From: Bacteroidales bacterium | Lineage (GTDB): Bacteria > Bacteroidota > Bacteroidia > Bacteroidales > UBA3824 | NCBI GenBank assembly: GCA_024413595.1 | Contig: JAKSUC010000005.1 | Span: forward strand, 1 to 64,000 | Reading direction: 5' to 3' | Length of the DNA stretch: 64,000 bases | Part shown: positions 25,881 to 36,350 of the stretch, in pieces | How positions within the stretch are numbered: position 1 is the first letter of the stretch | Layout of the letters: every line of letters begins with the position of its first letter | Translations under genes and position numbers: made by a program | Notes under the pieces: generated by a model | What the model saw: the letters and a program-made list of their open reading frames with translations, nothing else | The model's database searches: none | What the model was told of the DNA's origin: nothing

Positions 25881-27088
25881 AATTTAGGATATGATTTGCT
25901 AACAGAGTCAGCATCATCAACTTGAACTGCGTTTTCAGAAACAAGTCCGCAAATTGCCAAAGCCATTGCCATTCGATGATCTTTATGACTCCATACTCTT
26001 CCTCCTAAGATTTTTCCATTAGTAATGTGCATATAATCATCTTTTAATTCTATTTTTATTCCAAGTTTTTGAAATTCTTCTTGAATAGATAAAGCACGAT
26101 TACTTTCTTTATGAGCTAATCTTTTAATACCTTTTATAATAGAAGTTCCTTTGCATTGAGAAGCTAAACTTGCTAAAACAGGAAATAAATCAGGACAATT
26201 TGAAGCGTCAAATTTAAATGCTTGTAAGTCAGCTTTTACAACTTTGATTTGTTTGTAATCAATTTCAACATGAGCACCGCAACTCATTAAAACTTCTAAA
26301 ATAGCTTTGTCGGCTTGAAGTGACGCAGGATTTAGTCCATAAATTGTTGCAGAACCAGCAATAGCACCTGCTACTAAATGACTTGCAGCACTACTCCAAT
26401 CACCTTCTACTGTATAATTTATTCCTTGATATTTTTGATTTCCTTTTATTTTAAATATTTCATAATTCTCGTTTTCGATTTCGCCACCAAATTTTTTTAT
26501 AATATCAAGTGTCATTTCAACATATGGAATACTTTTAAGATTTTTTACTTTAATAACAGAATTGTTTTCTGCTTTTGGTAATGAAATTAGTAATCCTGTT
26601 AAAAATTGCGAACTTTCACTTCCGTCAATTTCAGTGTTTCCGCCAACAAGTTTTCCTGAAATATTAATAGGAATGAAGCCATTAGCTGTTGAAATTGTAA
26701 CCCCTAATTCTTTTAATGGTTTTTCCATTGAGTCCATAGGACGTTTAAGTAATGTTCCATATCCACCAATAATAATATCCCGATTAAAAAGTCCGCAAAC
26801 TGGGGTAAATAATCTTAATCCAAGTCCTGCTTCTCCAACTGATAGTTTAGTTTCTTTGATAGATTTAAAAGTTCTAATAGAAACTTGATCTGTGCTATTT
26901 TGAACACTACATCCTAATTTTCGTGCAATTTCGAGTACTGCTAAAGAGTCGTTGCTAAAATCAGGATTATATAAAATTGTTTTACCTTCTGACAAAATAG
27001 CCAACGCAACAGCACGTTGCATATAACTTTTTGATGATGGAATTGTTAAATCAGCTCTATATGCCGAATGTTCTATTAATTTGTTCAT
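25841..27088 (-). CDS. aroA: EPSP synthase (3-phosphoshikimate 1-carboxyvinyltransferase)
   Basis: A 415-aa enzyme of the sixth shikimate step, joining shikimate-3-phosphate and phosphoenolpyruvate. Recognisable parts are IPSSKSYMQRAVALAILSEG at the N-terminus, SSQFLTGLLISLP, GDWSSAASHLVAGA, ASNCPDLFPVLASLA, RLAHKESNRA and the C-terminal DHRMAMALAICGL. It overlaps the fused aroE-aroK gene upstream by 32 bp and mrdA downstream by 40 bp, so translation of the three is probably coupled. Confidence 0.95.
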   Translation of the reverse strand: MNKLIEHSAYRADLTIPSSKSYMQRAVALAILSEGKTILYNPDFSNDSLAVLEIARKLGCSVQNSTDQVSIRTFKSIKETKLSVGEAGLGLRLFTPVCGLFNRDIIIGGYGTLLKRPMDSMEKPLKELGVTISTANGFIPINISGKLVGGNTEIDGSESSQFLTGLLISLPKAENNSVIKVKNLKSIPYVEMTLDIIKKFGGEIENENYEIFKIKGNQKYQGINYTVEGDWSSAASHLVAGAIAGSATIYGLNPASLQADKAILEVLMSCGAHVEIDYKQIKVVKADLQAFKFDASNCPDLFPVLASLASQCKGTSIIKGIKRLAHKESNRALSIQEEFQKLGIKIELKDDYMHITNGKILGGRVWSHKDHRMAMALAICGLVSENAVQVDDADSVSKSYPKFWDHFYMSKQIFL

Positions 27089-28361
27089 AAATTTTTTCTG
27101 CTATTTGTTGACTATGAAGATTTTCTACATTTAATACAGAATATGCTGAGTTTGCATAATATGGTATGCGTTCTTGTAACATTTTTTCTGCTTTTTCAGC
27201 TTTGTTTTCACATTGAAGAAGTGGTCGATTGCTAACATCTAATCCTTCTATACAATATTTTGATGTTGCATATAGCCAAATTGTTAAAAAGTTATTGTTT
27301 AATAATTTTTGATTGCTTTTATTTTTAACTGTACCACCTCCACAAGAAAGTATAATATTCTGCATATTAGAATATTCACTTAATTTTTTTTGTTCTATAT
27401 CACGAAAATAATCTTCGCCTTTTTTATTAAATATTTCAGAAATTTTCATTCCTTCTTGAAGTTCAATTTCGTCGTCAAGATCTATGAATTTATATCCAAA
27501 TTTTTCTGCTAGTATTTTACCAGAAGTGGTTTTGCCAACCCCCATAAATCCAACTAATGCAATTCGTTTTTGATATTTAAAATTATATTTTTCTAAGGCT
27601 TTATACATTATGTCGGCAGATGTGTTTTCTTCTGTAAATCTATTAAATGCGGGAACAGCTTGGTTTACTAACCAATTTTTTCCTGACAAAAATTTATAGC
27701 CTATTGTGTTTGATAATTTTTCAAAAATTGAGTCTTTGTAATTGGCGTCTAAAATAAGTCTTCCAGATTTTAATATTGTAGGGTCAAAAACTTTAACTCC
27801 TGAAGGTAATGCTTGAACTATTATTTTAAAGTTGTTTACACAATTTGGTAATTCTGTTAAAGGTATAGTTTTGACATTAAATTTTAGTTTAAGTTGATTT
27901 AAAACTTCAATATTTCTAGCTGCAACTGTAACATCAAGATTAAGATTTTGACCAGCAATAATAACAGCAGGAGTTGCACCACCGCTACCAATAACCAACA
28001 TTTTTCCATCTTTTAAAAAATCAGGATATTGTTTAATTGATAATTCTACACCAGTGATATCGGTATTATCGCCCCAAAGTTGATTGTTTTTAATAAAAAC
28101 GCAATTTACAGCATTTGCTTTTTTTGCATTTTCCGTTAAATTATCAAGATATTGAATAATGTCTTGTTTAAAAGGAGCTGTTACATTCATTCCTTTTAAA
28201 TTCAACATCTTAAATGAAGTAATGGCTTCTAAAGCAGTGTTGGCATGTAAACGTAAATAACGGTAATCTAAATTTTTATTTTCGCAAGCAGCATTTATCA
28301 ATACAGGACTTAAACTATGAAGTATTGGATTTCCTACTACTGCTAGTATGTTAGTGTTCAT
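27057..28361 (-). CDS. Shikimate dehydrogenase-shikimate kinase fusion (AroE-AroK)
   Basis: A 434-aa bifunctional protein for steps four and five of the shikimate pathway. Residues 1-256 are AroE: HSLSPVLINA (shikimate site), NVTAPFKQDI with catalytic Lys65, NTD with Asp101, the nucleotide-binding GSGGATPAV (126-134), and the closing GKNWLVNQAVPAF. Residues about 264-434 are AroK: P-loop GFMGVGKTT (271-279), DLDDEIE (295-301), YFRDIE with Arg320, and SCGGGTV (339-345). A short linker (256-264) joins them without a stop or frameshift. Both halves look complete. The two activities are usually separate proteins; the order here, dehydrogenase then kinase, is the order of the reactions. It heads an operon with aroA, mrdA and rodA. 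Confidence 0.93.
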   Translation of the reverse strand: MNTNILAVVGNPILHSLSPVLINAACENKNLDYRYLRLHANTALEAITSFKMLNLKGMNVTAPFKQDIIQYLDNLTENAKKANAVNCVFIKNNQLWGDNTDITGVELSIKQYPDFLKDGKMLVIGSGGATPAVIIAGQNLNLDVTVAARNIEVLNQLKLKFNVKTIPLTELPNCVNNFKIIVQALPSGVKVFDPTILKSGRLILDANYKDSIFEKLSNTIGYKFLSGKNWLVNQAVPAFNRFTEENTSADIMYKALEKYNFKYQKRIALVGFMGVGKTTSGKILAEKFGYKFIDLDDEIELQEGMKISEIFNKKGEDYFRDIEQKKLSEYSNMQNIILSCGGGTVKNKSNQKLLNNNFLTIWLYATSKYCIEGLDVSNRPLLQCENKAEKAEKMLQERIPYYANSAYSVLNVENLHSQQIAEKIYEQINRTFGI

Positions 28362-28490
28362 TGTAAAATATATTCATTGTTAATTTTGCAAAATTGCAAA
28401 AAAAAGTGGAGTTTTTTATAATTTTTGGAAGTTTGTTTTTATGTTTTTTTTTTACTATGTTTTTTATTTATTTTGAATGTAAAATTCTAG

Positions 28491-28525
28491 ATAAAAAAAA
28501 AGAGGACTTTTTAGTCCTCTTTTTT
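28491..28525 (-). terminator. Terminator of the chemosensory operon
   Basis: Arms at 28496-28508 and 28513-28525 (core AGAGGACT) with a 4-nt loop. On the minus strand the stem is followed by a T-run (complement of the A-run at 28493-28500), just after the stop of the methyl-accepting protein gene. Confidence 0.85.
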
Positions 28526-28540
28526 AAAAAAAATGACAAA

Positions 28541-30550
28541 TTATTTACTTATTTTTTTGTCGATTTGTTTTAAAATTTCAGTAGCTTGTTTGTTAAGAAG
28601 CGAAATTTCAGATTCGTCTGTAATTTTTTCAAATCTAAAAAATGACATTGTATTGTCGAGAGATTCTGCTTGAGATTGAGATTCGTCGGCACTAGTAGAT
28701 AATTCTTCTGCAGTTGCTGCATTTTGTTGTGTAATGCTGTTGAGTTGTTGTAGAGCATTGTTTACTTGCGAAGCATTACTATTTTGTTCAACAGTAGAAG
28801 CTGTAATTTCGTGAATTAATTGTGAAGTTTTATTAATTTCAGGAACTAATAAATCTAATAAATTGCCAGAATTTTCAGCTTGTTTAACACCGTTAATTGT
28901 AAGTTCGTCAATTTCTTTTGCTGCAATTTGACTTTTTTCAGCAAGTTTGCGAATTTCAGAAGCAACAACGGCAAAACCTTTTCCTAATTCGCCAACTCTA
29001 GCAGCTTCGATAGCTGCATTTACAGCAAGTAAGTCTGTTCTGCCAACAATTTCGTTTATAATTCCAATTTTATTAGTAATGTTTTTCATTGCATCAACAG
29101 TTTTTCCTACTGATTTGTTGGCAATTAAAACACTTTGAACCACTTTATTAGTTATTATTTCTGTTTGGTTGGCGTTTGTTGCATTTTTTTGAATAGAAGA
29201 AGTCATTTCTTCCATAGCTGATGAAACTTGTTCAGAAGCAGATGCTTGTTCGTTTGCACCTGATGCCATTAATGATGCAGATTTTGATAATTCACGACCT
29301 GCGCTATTTACATTTTGTGCTGATTGTTTAACGTCCATGACGATTTTTTTAAGTTTTTCTGCCATGTCATTAAATGCAATAAAAAGTTGAGATATTTCGT
29401 CTTTGCCTATATATTTTTGTTTAAAAGAAACATTTAAGTTGCCAGATGCTAATTGTTTGCAACCTATAAGCATTGCCGAAATTGGTCGTCCTATGCTATA
29501 TCCAACGAATGTGGATAGTATGAAAGCTAATGAAAATAAAACTATGCAAATAATTGCTAAACTTTTGATTAATTGTCCTATTCCATTTGTAAAATTGTTA
29601 GAAGCTGTTTTAAAAACTATTAACCATTTAGTTTCATTGTTGCCTATATTTAGAAATGTTGAATGAAATGAGTAATCGTCAATTTTAAATTGAGATTTTT
29701 TTTGATTAAATAATTCTGGATTGTTAGAAAAATTAGTATATAATTCTTCAATGTTTTTACCTTCAGATCCTTCGGTTTCGGTGTTAGCTATAATTTTTTT
29801 ATTGTTGTCAAAGATAATAGCATTAGTTTGAAAAGAAATACTATCATTATATTTTTTTGCAATTTCAGCAAAAGATTTGAGTGAAATGTAAGAAATTAAA
29901 GCACCTAACATTTTGTGTTGGTTTTCTTTGTTGGTTTTAATATCTAAAATAGGAACAGCAAAAGGGAAAGCCAACGTTTTTTTGCCATTAATTGTAATAA
30001 ATTCAGGAGAAAAAGCTTTAGGAATTGGATTTTTACAAATTTCTTCGTAAATACTATTTTCAAATTTGAAACCGTTGTCGTTTAAAACTTCTCCATCTTT
30101 GTTTCTATAGAAATAGCAATTAAATTCACCATTATAACTTTCAAAAAGATTTGAATTTTGAAATTTGGCATCACGATGATCAAAAGCGTTTTTGTCCCAT
30201 TTCATTCCCATCATTATGAAATTTTCAGCGTTTATAAAAGCATTTTTAAGTAGAAGCATAGTTGCTTCACGCGAAATAGAGTCGTTTTTAGAAAGAGATA
30301 AAATTTGCGAAGTGTATTGAGCTAATTTAATGTAATTATCCATTGTTAGTTCAATTTCTTTAGAACATTGTGCAGTGATATCATTCATTTGTTTTGTACC
30401 ATTGTTTCTCATTAACATTCTGGTATACAAAATAAAACCAGTAATAAAAACAATGGTCATAGTTAAAGCTAACGACAAAAATAGTCGTCGAATGATAATA
30501 CCAATTTTACTATTGGTAAAATACTTTTTGTATGTGTTTAAAATATTCAT
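28541..30550 (-). CDS. Methyl-accepting chemotaxis protein
   Basis: A 669-aa transmembrane receptor. One helix near residues 20-45, a periplasmic sensor of about 280 residues with a Cache-like look ([19 protein letters not shown]), a second helix near 325-350, a HAMP domain ([20 protein letters not shown]), and the cytoplasmic signalling rod. The hairpin tip is [20 protein letters not shown], followed by [20 protein letters not shown]. Signals are passed to CheA through CheW. The ATG overlaps the cheW stop by 4 bp. No cheR or cheB gene is in the window for adaptation. Confidence 0.94.
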   Translation of the reverse strand: MNILNTYKKYFTNSKIGIIIRRLFLSLALTMTIVFITGFILYTRMLMRNNGTKQMNDITAQCSKEIELTMDNYIKLAQYTSQILSLSKNDSISREATMLLLKNAFINAENFIMMGMKWDKNAFDHRDAKFQNSNLFESYNGEFNCYFYRNKDGEVLNDNGFKFENSIYEEICKNPIPKAFSPEFITINGKKTLAFPFAVPILDIKTNKENQHKMLGALISYISLKSFAEIAKKYNDSISFQTNAIIFDNNKKIIANTETEGSEGKNIEELYTNFSNNPELFNQKKSQFKIDDYSFHSTFLNIGNNETKWLIVFKTASNNFTNGIGQLIKSLAIICIVLFSLAFILSTFVGYSIGRPISAMLIGCKQLASGNLNVSFKQKYIGKDEISQLFIAFNDMAEKLKKIVMDVKQSAQNVNSAGRELSKSASLMASGANEQASASEQVSSAMEEMTSSIQKNATNANQTEIITNKVVQSVLIANKSVGKTVDAMKNITNKIGIINEIVGRTDLLAVNAAIEAARVGELGKGFAVVASEIRKLAEKSQIAAKEIDELTINGVKQAENSGNLLDLLVPEINKTSQLIHEITASTVEQNSNASQVNNALQQLNSITQQNAATAEELSTSADESQSQAESLDNTMSFFRFEKITDESEISLLNKQATEILKQIDKKISK

Positions 30551-31038
30551 GATAATTGATTTTGGGAATGTTTTTGATTTTTATTGTTTAATGAAAAAAT
30601 TTTATCGATATTAAGAATAGTAATAAAATTGTTTTCATTTTTAAAAATACCGTCGGTATATTCAGAATTAATTATAGTATTAAAATCTGGTACCAACATA
30701 ATGTCTAGAGGTTTAACGTCGACAACGTTTTTTACACTATCGGCAATAGTGCCAACAAGAAGTTTGTTTTCGTTGTCGTCTTGGTTTATTTCAAGAACAA
30801 TGATAACATTGTTTGATTTGTTTTGGTTTTCAATCATGTTAAATTTTAGACGAGTATCAATAACGGGTAAAATTTCGCCACGAAAATTAATAACCCCTCT
30901 AATATATTTAGGCGTTTTTGGAATAGGTATAATTTTTTGCATTTCAAGTACTTCTAATACATTTTGTATTTTAACCGCAAAATATTCTTCATTTATTAAA
31001 AATGAAAGATATGAAGTTGAGTCTGAGGTTGTTTCCAT
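30547..31038 (-). CDS. cheW: CheW, receptor-kinase coupling protein
   Basis: A 163-aa CheW-domain protein: [20 protein letters not shown], then [20 protein letters not shown], with the family's RG-INLRG element, and DSVKNVVDV later. It links the receptor encoded just downstream to CheA encoded 51 bp upstream. About 20 extra residues rich in Asn and Lys close the protein. Confidence 0.94.
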   Translation of the reverse strand: METTSDSTSYLSFLINEEYFAVKIQNVLEVLEMQKIIPIPKTPKYIRGVINFRGEILPVIDTRLKFNMIENQNKSNNVIIVLEINQDDNENKLLVGTIADSVKNVVDVKPLDIMLVPDFNTIINSEYTDGIFKNENNFITILNIDKIFSLNNKNQKHSQNQLS

Positions 31039-31089
31039 TTTGCTATCAGGTTTTGCTTTTATTATGTTGTTTAATTATTTAGTTATATT

Positions 31090-33147
31090 TTATTTTTTTT
31101 CAATAAGTTTGATAAGTTTGTTAGTATCAAGAACTAAGGCAATACCTCCATCGCCTAAAATACTTCCACCTGAAATATATTCTTGATCAGCAAAATATTT
31201 ACCAAGAGATTTTAATACAGCTTGGTGTTCACCAATAACTTTGTCAACAGTTAGTCCAATTCTACCGTCTTTATATTTAACTAAAATAACATTGGTTTCT
31301 TCAGGATTATTACCTTCAATTTCTAAAAGTTGACGTAAATTAATTATTGGTAAAGGTTCGTTTTCGAAAATGAAATGTCCATTTTCACTGAACAATTCTG
31401 TTGTTTTCACTTGAATGCAACTATCAATAACATAAAGAGGTATTAATAGAAAAGTTTCTTCGATAGAAACTAAAAGTGCATCAACAATACTAAGAGTTAA
31501 TGGAAGTTTAATGGTTGTAATTGTACCTAAATTAATTTCGCTGTCCATTTCAATTTCCCCACGAAGTTTTACAATATTTTGTTTTACCACGTCCATTCCA
31601 ACACCTCTGCCCGAAATACCAGTGATTTTTTGAGCAGTGGAAAATCCAGGAAGAAAAACCAAATCATATAATTGACGGTCGGTAACCACTTGATCTGGTT
31701 TAATAAAACCTTTTTCTATGGCTTTTTTTCTTAGATATTCAGGATTCATGCCTGCACCATCGTCTTGAACTTGAATAAATACATTAGCACCTGAATAAAA
31801 AGCCGTAAATTTGATTATTCCATGATCTGTTTTTTTGAGTTCCCGTCTACGTTCAACAGGTTCAATTCCATGGTCAATGCTGTTTCTAATGATGTGCATA
31901 AGAGGAACAGCAAGATTGTCGATAATTGTTTTGTCGAGTTCTGTATCAGTGCCTTCTGTAATAAAATCAATTTGTTTGTTTAATTCTTTAGATAAATCAC
32001 GAACCAAACGTTCAAATCTAAGCATCATACTTTCGATAGGAACAAGACGAATAGATAAAGCGTTATCTTTAAATTTGTTAGAGAGTTTGTCAATTTTTTC
32101 ACAAATTGTAGAAAGTTCAGGAATGTTGTATTTGTCAGCTAATAAAAGCATTTCAGCTTTAGTTGTAACTAGTTCGCTAACAAGATTCATAAGTTCGTCT
32201 AGTTTGTCGGAGTCAACTTTAATGCTGTTAGCTTTGTTGTCTAAAGCGTCAAGATTTTTTACAAAGCTTTTTTCTTCGTTGTTTTGATTTTCTTGATTTT
32301 TGTTAGAGTTAATTTCTTGATTTTTATTATTGTTTGATAAAATTTTGCAACATCCGCCAGTAATTTTATTAGCCAAATTAGCTAAATCTTCAATTTTGAT
32401 AGGAGTTTCGTTAGCTTGACTTTTTTGAATTTCTTCAACAAATTGCTCATTAGCAATTAAATCAGCGTCAGCAATTTTAGTAATTTTAACTTCGTCAGGA
32501 ACAAAAATAAAAATTTCTTGAAGCTCATTGTATGTTTTTTCAGTAGAATAAATAGCTTCCCAATACATATAAAATTTATTTGCGTATTGTTCATCTTCAG
32601 GCCAGGATCTAGGAATAATTATCCCGTTACCTAATTTATCAATATCGTCAAGAATATTTTTAATGTTTATTCCTCTGTTAGTAATGTCTGCTTCAGGAAT
32701 AAATTGAATATAATAGGTTGCAATGTTATTGTTTTCAAAAATATTATTATTGTTAGAATTTTCACTTAGAGTTAAAGGTTCATCACAAATTGTAGCTAAA
32801 TGAGTTGTAAAAATATCAACATCGTTTTGGTCGTTGTTAGAAGGTTGATTTAATAAACGACGAATAAGATCAACGCCTTCAAGAGTTATAGTAATAATAT
32901 CTTTATTCACTGATTCGTGATTGTCACGAATTTTTCCATAAATGCTTTCGATATCGTGAGTAAGTTTTTCAACAATTTTAAAATCATACATGCCACTAGT
33001 ACCTTTTATGGTATGCATCACTCTAAAAACCTTGTTGATATCTTCTTCGTCACTAGGTTTTTGTTCAAGTTCAAGAAGTGTACTTTCTAATTCGTTAAGA
33101 AGGTCGTTAACTTCTTCAAGATATTTTTGTTTAAATTGTTCGAGCAT
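31090..33147 (-). CDS. cheA: CheA, chemosensory histidine kinase
   Basis: A 685-aa kinase. The Hpt domain carries phospho-His45 in VFRVMHTIKGTSGMYD. A linker of about 200 residues follows and includes a stretch rich in Asn and Gln. The dimerisation domain begins KVDSDKLDELMNLVSELVTT, and the ATPase has HIIRNSIDHGIE, DDGAGM and GISGRGVGMDVVK. A CheW-like regulatory domain occupies the C-terminal 140 residues. CheA passes phosphate from His45 to receiver domains; the nearest candidates are the double receiver and hybrid kinase genes upstream, not a single-domain CheY. Confidence 0.95.
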   Translation of the reverse strand: MLEQFKQKYLEEVNDLLNELESTLLELEQKPSDEEDINKVFRVMHTIKGTSGMYDFKIVEKLTHDIESIYGKIRDNHESVNKDIITITLEGVDLIRRLLNQPSNNDQNDVDIFTTHLATICDEPLTLSENSNNNNIFENNNIATYYIQFIPEADITNRGINIKNILDDIDKLGNGIIIPRSWPEDEQYANKFYMYWEAIYSTEKTYNELQEIFIFVPDEVKITKIADADLIANEQFVEEIQKSQANETPIKIEDLANLANKITGGCCKILSNNNKNQEINSNKNQENQNNEEKSFVKNLDALDNKANSIKVDSDKLDELMNLVSELVTTKAEMLLLADKYNIPELSTICEKIDKLSNKFKDNALSIRLVPIESMMLRFERLVRDLSKELNKQIDFITEGTDTELDKTIIDNLAVPLMHIIRNSIDHGIEPVERRRELKKTDHGIIKFTAFYSGANVFIQVQDDGAGMNPEYLRKKAIEKGFIKPDQVVTDRQLYDLVFLPGFSTAQKITGISGRGVGMDVVKQNIVKLRGEIEMDSEINLGTITTIKLPLTLSIVDALLVSIEETFLLIPLYVIDSCIQVKTTELFSENGHFIFENEPLPIINLRQLLEIEGNNPEETNVILVKYKDGRIGLTVDKVIGEHQAVLKSLGKYFADQEYISGGSILGDGGIALVLDTNKLIKLIEKK

Positions 33148-33177
33148 GTTAGTTTGTTGTTATTTATTAGGTAAAGT

Positions 33178-33963
33178 TTATTGAAGAGCTTTTTTTATAA
33201 ACATTAAAAATTTGTCAATAACAAAAGGTTTTTGTATCCAACCTGTGATACCAATTTGTTTGGCTTTAACTTTTTTCTCTTCGTTAATTTCAGTAGTTAA
33301 TAAAAGAATAGGTATACTTTTGTAGGCAGGAATTCGTTTTACAGCTTCAGCTAATTCTAGCCCGTCTTTTTTAGGCATGTTTAAATCAGTTACAAGTAAA
33401 TCAATTTTTCTTCCATCAAAATAATTAAGAGCGTTTAGTCCATCGGTGGCTTTAATAACTTCGTATCCAGCTTGTTTTAATGTAAATTCAATTACAAAAC
33501 GAGTATTTTCAAAGTCGTCGGCAATCAATATAGTTTTTTTGAGGTTGTCTTCAGCTTCTTTGTTTGGTGAAATGTCTTTAGAGAAGAACACTTGAGCTTT
33601 TGGATTTCTAAGAATTTGTCTAAAAATTTGAGCGTTGTCGCTTAGTTTTAGTAAATAACCTCTTGCACCTGCTTCAATAAGGTCGTTTACATATTTTTTG
33701 TTGTCATACATTGAAAGTCCAATAATAACAAGAGAAGGATTAATTTTTAGAGCAGCTTTTGTGGCTTCGATGCCGTTCATTTCAGGCATTTCGATGTCGA
33801 TAAAAACTAAATCAGGATTATTATATCCTAGTAATTTAAGAAATTCAGCACCATTAGAAGCTTCTGCAATAATGTCTACGTCACCTAGTTTTTGAAGCAA
33901 TGTTTTAATTGCATTACGATAAACTACTTTGTCGTCAACAAGAATGATTTTAATTTTACCCAT
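33178..33963 (-). CDS. Double-receiver response regulator
   Basis: A 261-aa protein made of two receiver domains and no output domain. Receiver 1 (4-125) has the acidic pair at residues 10-11 and the phospho-acceptor Asp56 in FIDIEMPEMNG, and resembles NarL-type receivers. Receiver 2 (143-261) has IADD and Asp193 in VTDLNMPKKDG, followed by the Thr-rich LLLTTE and Lys in IQKPF, and resembles CheY. The start at 33963 is chosen because the 23 residues encoded upstream are not receiver sequence. It could be a phosphate relay or sink between CheA and the hybrid kinase gene 52 bp upstream. Confidence 0.9.
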   Translation of the reverse strand: MGKIKIILVDDKVVYRNAIKTLLQKLGDVDIIAEASNGAEFLKLLGYNNPDLVFIDIEMPEMNGIEATKAALKINPSLVIIGLSMYDNKKYVNDLIEAGARGYLLKLSDNAQIFRQILRNPKAQVFFSKDISPNKEAEDNLKKTILIADDFENTRFVIEFTLKQAGYEVIKATDGLNALNYFDGRKIDLLVTDLNMPKKDGLELAEAVKRIPAYKSIPILLLTTEINEEKKVKAKQIGITGWIQKPFVIDKFLMFIKKALQ

Positions 33964-34015
33964 TATAATTAAATTTATTGTTATTTTATCTATATTAACT
34001 ACAATTTTATCTATT

Positions 34016-36340
34016 TTAGCTTTGAGTTGCAATATACGGAATTTCTATGAAAACACGAAATCCTTTTTGATATTTAGTAATAAAATTACATGTTCCGTTT
34101 AAAGCTTTTATTCTGCCTTCAATATTTGAAAGACCCATTCCTAAAGATTCTGATTTTATTTTGTTGATATCTAAGCCTTTACCATCGTCGGCATATTCTA
34201 ATTGTATGCTTGTTGGTTGTGTTGATAAACTTATAGCAACATTTTTTGCTTGAGCATATTTTAAAGTATTGTTAATTAATTCGCAAAGAATTCTGTATAA
34301 AGTAAGTTCAAGGTCTTTGTTTTTTAGGTTTTGAAATTCAGAATAAGTGAAGCCGAATTTAATAATTTTTGTAGATTCAAGTTGTTCGATATATGCTTTA
34401 ATAGTTTCAACAAGTCCAAAACGTGTTAGAATTACAGGATGAAGATTGTTAGCGATTTCTTTTACATTTTGAATTGCTTCGCCCACAAGAGATTTTGTAA
34501 GAGATAAAGTGTTTAAAATTTCTTCTTTTTCCATTGTGTCTGACAAAACAAGATTTATGTAAATATTAATGCTCGACAATAAAGCACCAAGTCCATCATG
34601 AAGTTCTCGAGCCATTCTAGTTCGTTCTTTTTCTTCGGTGCTAGTTATTGTGCTAAATATTGTTTTGTCCATGTCTTTTAGTTTTGTGATGTCGGTAATC
34701 AACAAAAGACAAACTGTTTGAGTGTTAGATAAATTTATTTTAGATGCTGTTATTTCATAAAATTTTTTGATTCCTTGAGGATTTAGAAAAGGTATTTCTA
34801 CTGTTTCGTATTTTGAATTATTTAAAGTTTCGTCTAATAATTTTGTAATTCGTTTTAGAATATCACCTTTTAAAATAGATGATATTTTTTGTGAAGATAA
34901 ATTATTTTGTTGAAAACCAAACATTTCGATAAATCTACTATTGTGACGTTCAATAACATAATTGCTGTCAACAATAACAATAGCATTTGCACTACTTTCA
35001 AATAATTGGCGAAGTTGAAGTTCTTTGCTAGAAATTTTTTGTTCAAAATTTATTTTGTTTATACAACTTTTTAATAAAGATGTTATTGTTATAACTGAAT
35101 ATACAGCATTTGGTTGTATACTTTTTTTACTATTTTTACCTAAGTAAAAAATACCAATAAGTTTGTTATCAATAATTATAGGATATATAATATATCTTCT
35201 ATTTCGTTGCGAAATTTGTTTTGGAATAAAAGGTTCATGAATATTGCAAACAATTTCGTTGTTGTTGTTTTTTAATATTTTAATAAAATCAGAATATTCA
35301 TTTTCTCCACGAGGAATAATGCCATATTTTATATTTTTTTTACCATTAATATAATAAAATTCATTATTATTATCAGAACGACCTAAAAGTAAAATTAATT
35401 CATCTGCATTTGTTAAATCAGAAAGCGATTCAACAAGATAAATAAATTTTTTTCTGATTTGGTTAATATGTGCAAGATTTGCTGTAATAAGACGAAGATT
35501 GTTTTGAAGTTTTGTGCTTTTTTTAAATCTTAAAGTTGCTTTTACACGAGTTGTGATATCGTTTGTATCAAACATAATCATGCTAATTTCGCCATTTGCT
35601 TTATATACCACAGTTCCTTTGCTTTCTAAAACAATATATTTATTATCTTTAGAATTGTGGAACACAAAACGAGTTTTTGTTTTTGTTCCGTTTAAAACGT
35701 CGTTAAAAAAGTTGTGAATATTATTTTTTTCATTATTGTTTTGAGCTAAATCCCAAATCGGTTTACCTATGATATTAGCGATTTCAGTTCTGAATATTTT
35801 TTTGGAAGAAGGCGACGCTAAAATAATGTAACCTTGATTGTTGCAAATTGTAACAGCATCGCTTATATTGTCGGTAACTAAAGATAAAAGTTTGGTTTTG
35901 TCGGCAAGTTGATTTTTTGCAATTATGCGTTGATGAAGTTCAAATTCAAGTTTTTTTTGAGTTTGAATAAGTTTTAAATGATTTTTAATTCTAATATTTA
36001 ATTCATCACGGTCAAAAGGTTTGCAAATATAATCAACAGCACCAGCTTGAAGACCTTCTATAATGCTGTTTTTGTCGGTTCGTGCAGTTAAAAAAATTAC
36101 AGGGATATTTTTAGTTTCAAGATTTTCTTTTAAAATTTTACAAGCAGTAAAACCATCCATAATAGGCATCATAACGTCTAACAAAATTAGATCAGGTTTT
36201 TGTTCTAATGCTATTTTGATTGCATCTTTTCCATTATTAGCTGTAATAATTGAATATTCGTTATTCAGCATTCCTTGTAATAATTGCAGATTAACTTGAA
36301 AATCGTCAACAGCTAATATAGTTTCTTTATTGCTTGTCAT
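34016..36340 (-). CDS. Soluble hybrid histidine kinase, REC-PAS-GAF-PAS-HisKA_3
   Basis: A 774-aa kinase without membrane helices. An N-terminal receiver (8-125) holds Asp55 in LILLDVMMPIMDG. A PAS domain (about 145-270), a GAF-like region (about 290-420) and a second PAS (about 440-555) follow. The kinase core is of the NarX/LiaS type: His581 in RMARELHDGLGALLSS, and the ATPase ends with YADDGKGLDI and LGMGLSNIEGRI. The partner would typically be a NarL-type regulator; the first receiver of the next gene fits that class but lacks a DNA-binding domain. It starts 10 bp after recX. Confidence 0.88.
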   Translation of the reverse strand: MTSNKETILAVDDFQVNLQLLQGMLNNEYSIITANNGKDAIKIALEQKPDLILLDVMMPIMDGFTACKILKENLETKNIPVIFLTARTDKNSIIEGLQAGAVDYICKPFDRDELNIRIKNHLKLIQTQKKLEFELHQRIIAKNQLADKTKLLSLVTDNISDAVTICNNQGYIILASPSSKKIFRTEIANIIGKPIWDLAQNNNEKNNIHNFFNDVLNGTKTKTRFVFHNSKDNKYIVLESKGTVVYKANGEISMIMFDTNDITTRVKATLRFKKSTKLQNNLRLITANLAHINQIRKKFIYLVESLSDLTNADELILLLGRSDNNNEFYYINGKKNIKYGIIPRGENEYSDFIKILKNNNNEIVCNIHEPFIPKQISQRNRRYIIYPIIIDNKLIGIFYLGKNSKKSIQPNAVYSVITITSLLKSCINKINFEQKISSKELQLRQLFESSANAIVIVDSNYVIERHNSRFIEMFGFQQNNLSSQKISSILKGDILKRITKLLDETLNNSKYETVEIPFLNPQGIKKFYEITASKINLSNTQTVCLLLITDITKLKDMDKTIFSTITSTEEKERTRMARELHDGLGALLSSINIYINLVLSDTMEKEEILNTLSLTKSLVGEAIQNVKEIANNLHPVILTRFGLVETIKAYIEQLESTKIIKFGFTYSEFQNLKNKDLELTLYRILCELINNTLKYAQAKNVAISLSTQPTSIQLEYADDGKGLDINKIKSESLGMGLSNIEGRIKALNGTCNFITKYQKGFRVFIEIPYIATQS

Positions 36341-36350
36341 TTGGATATTA

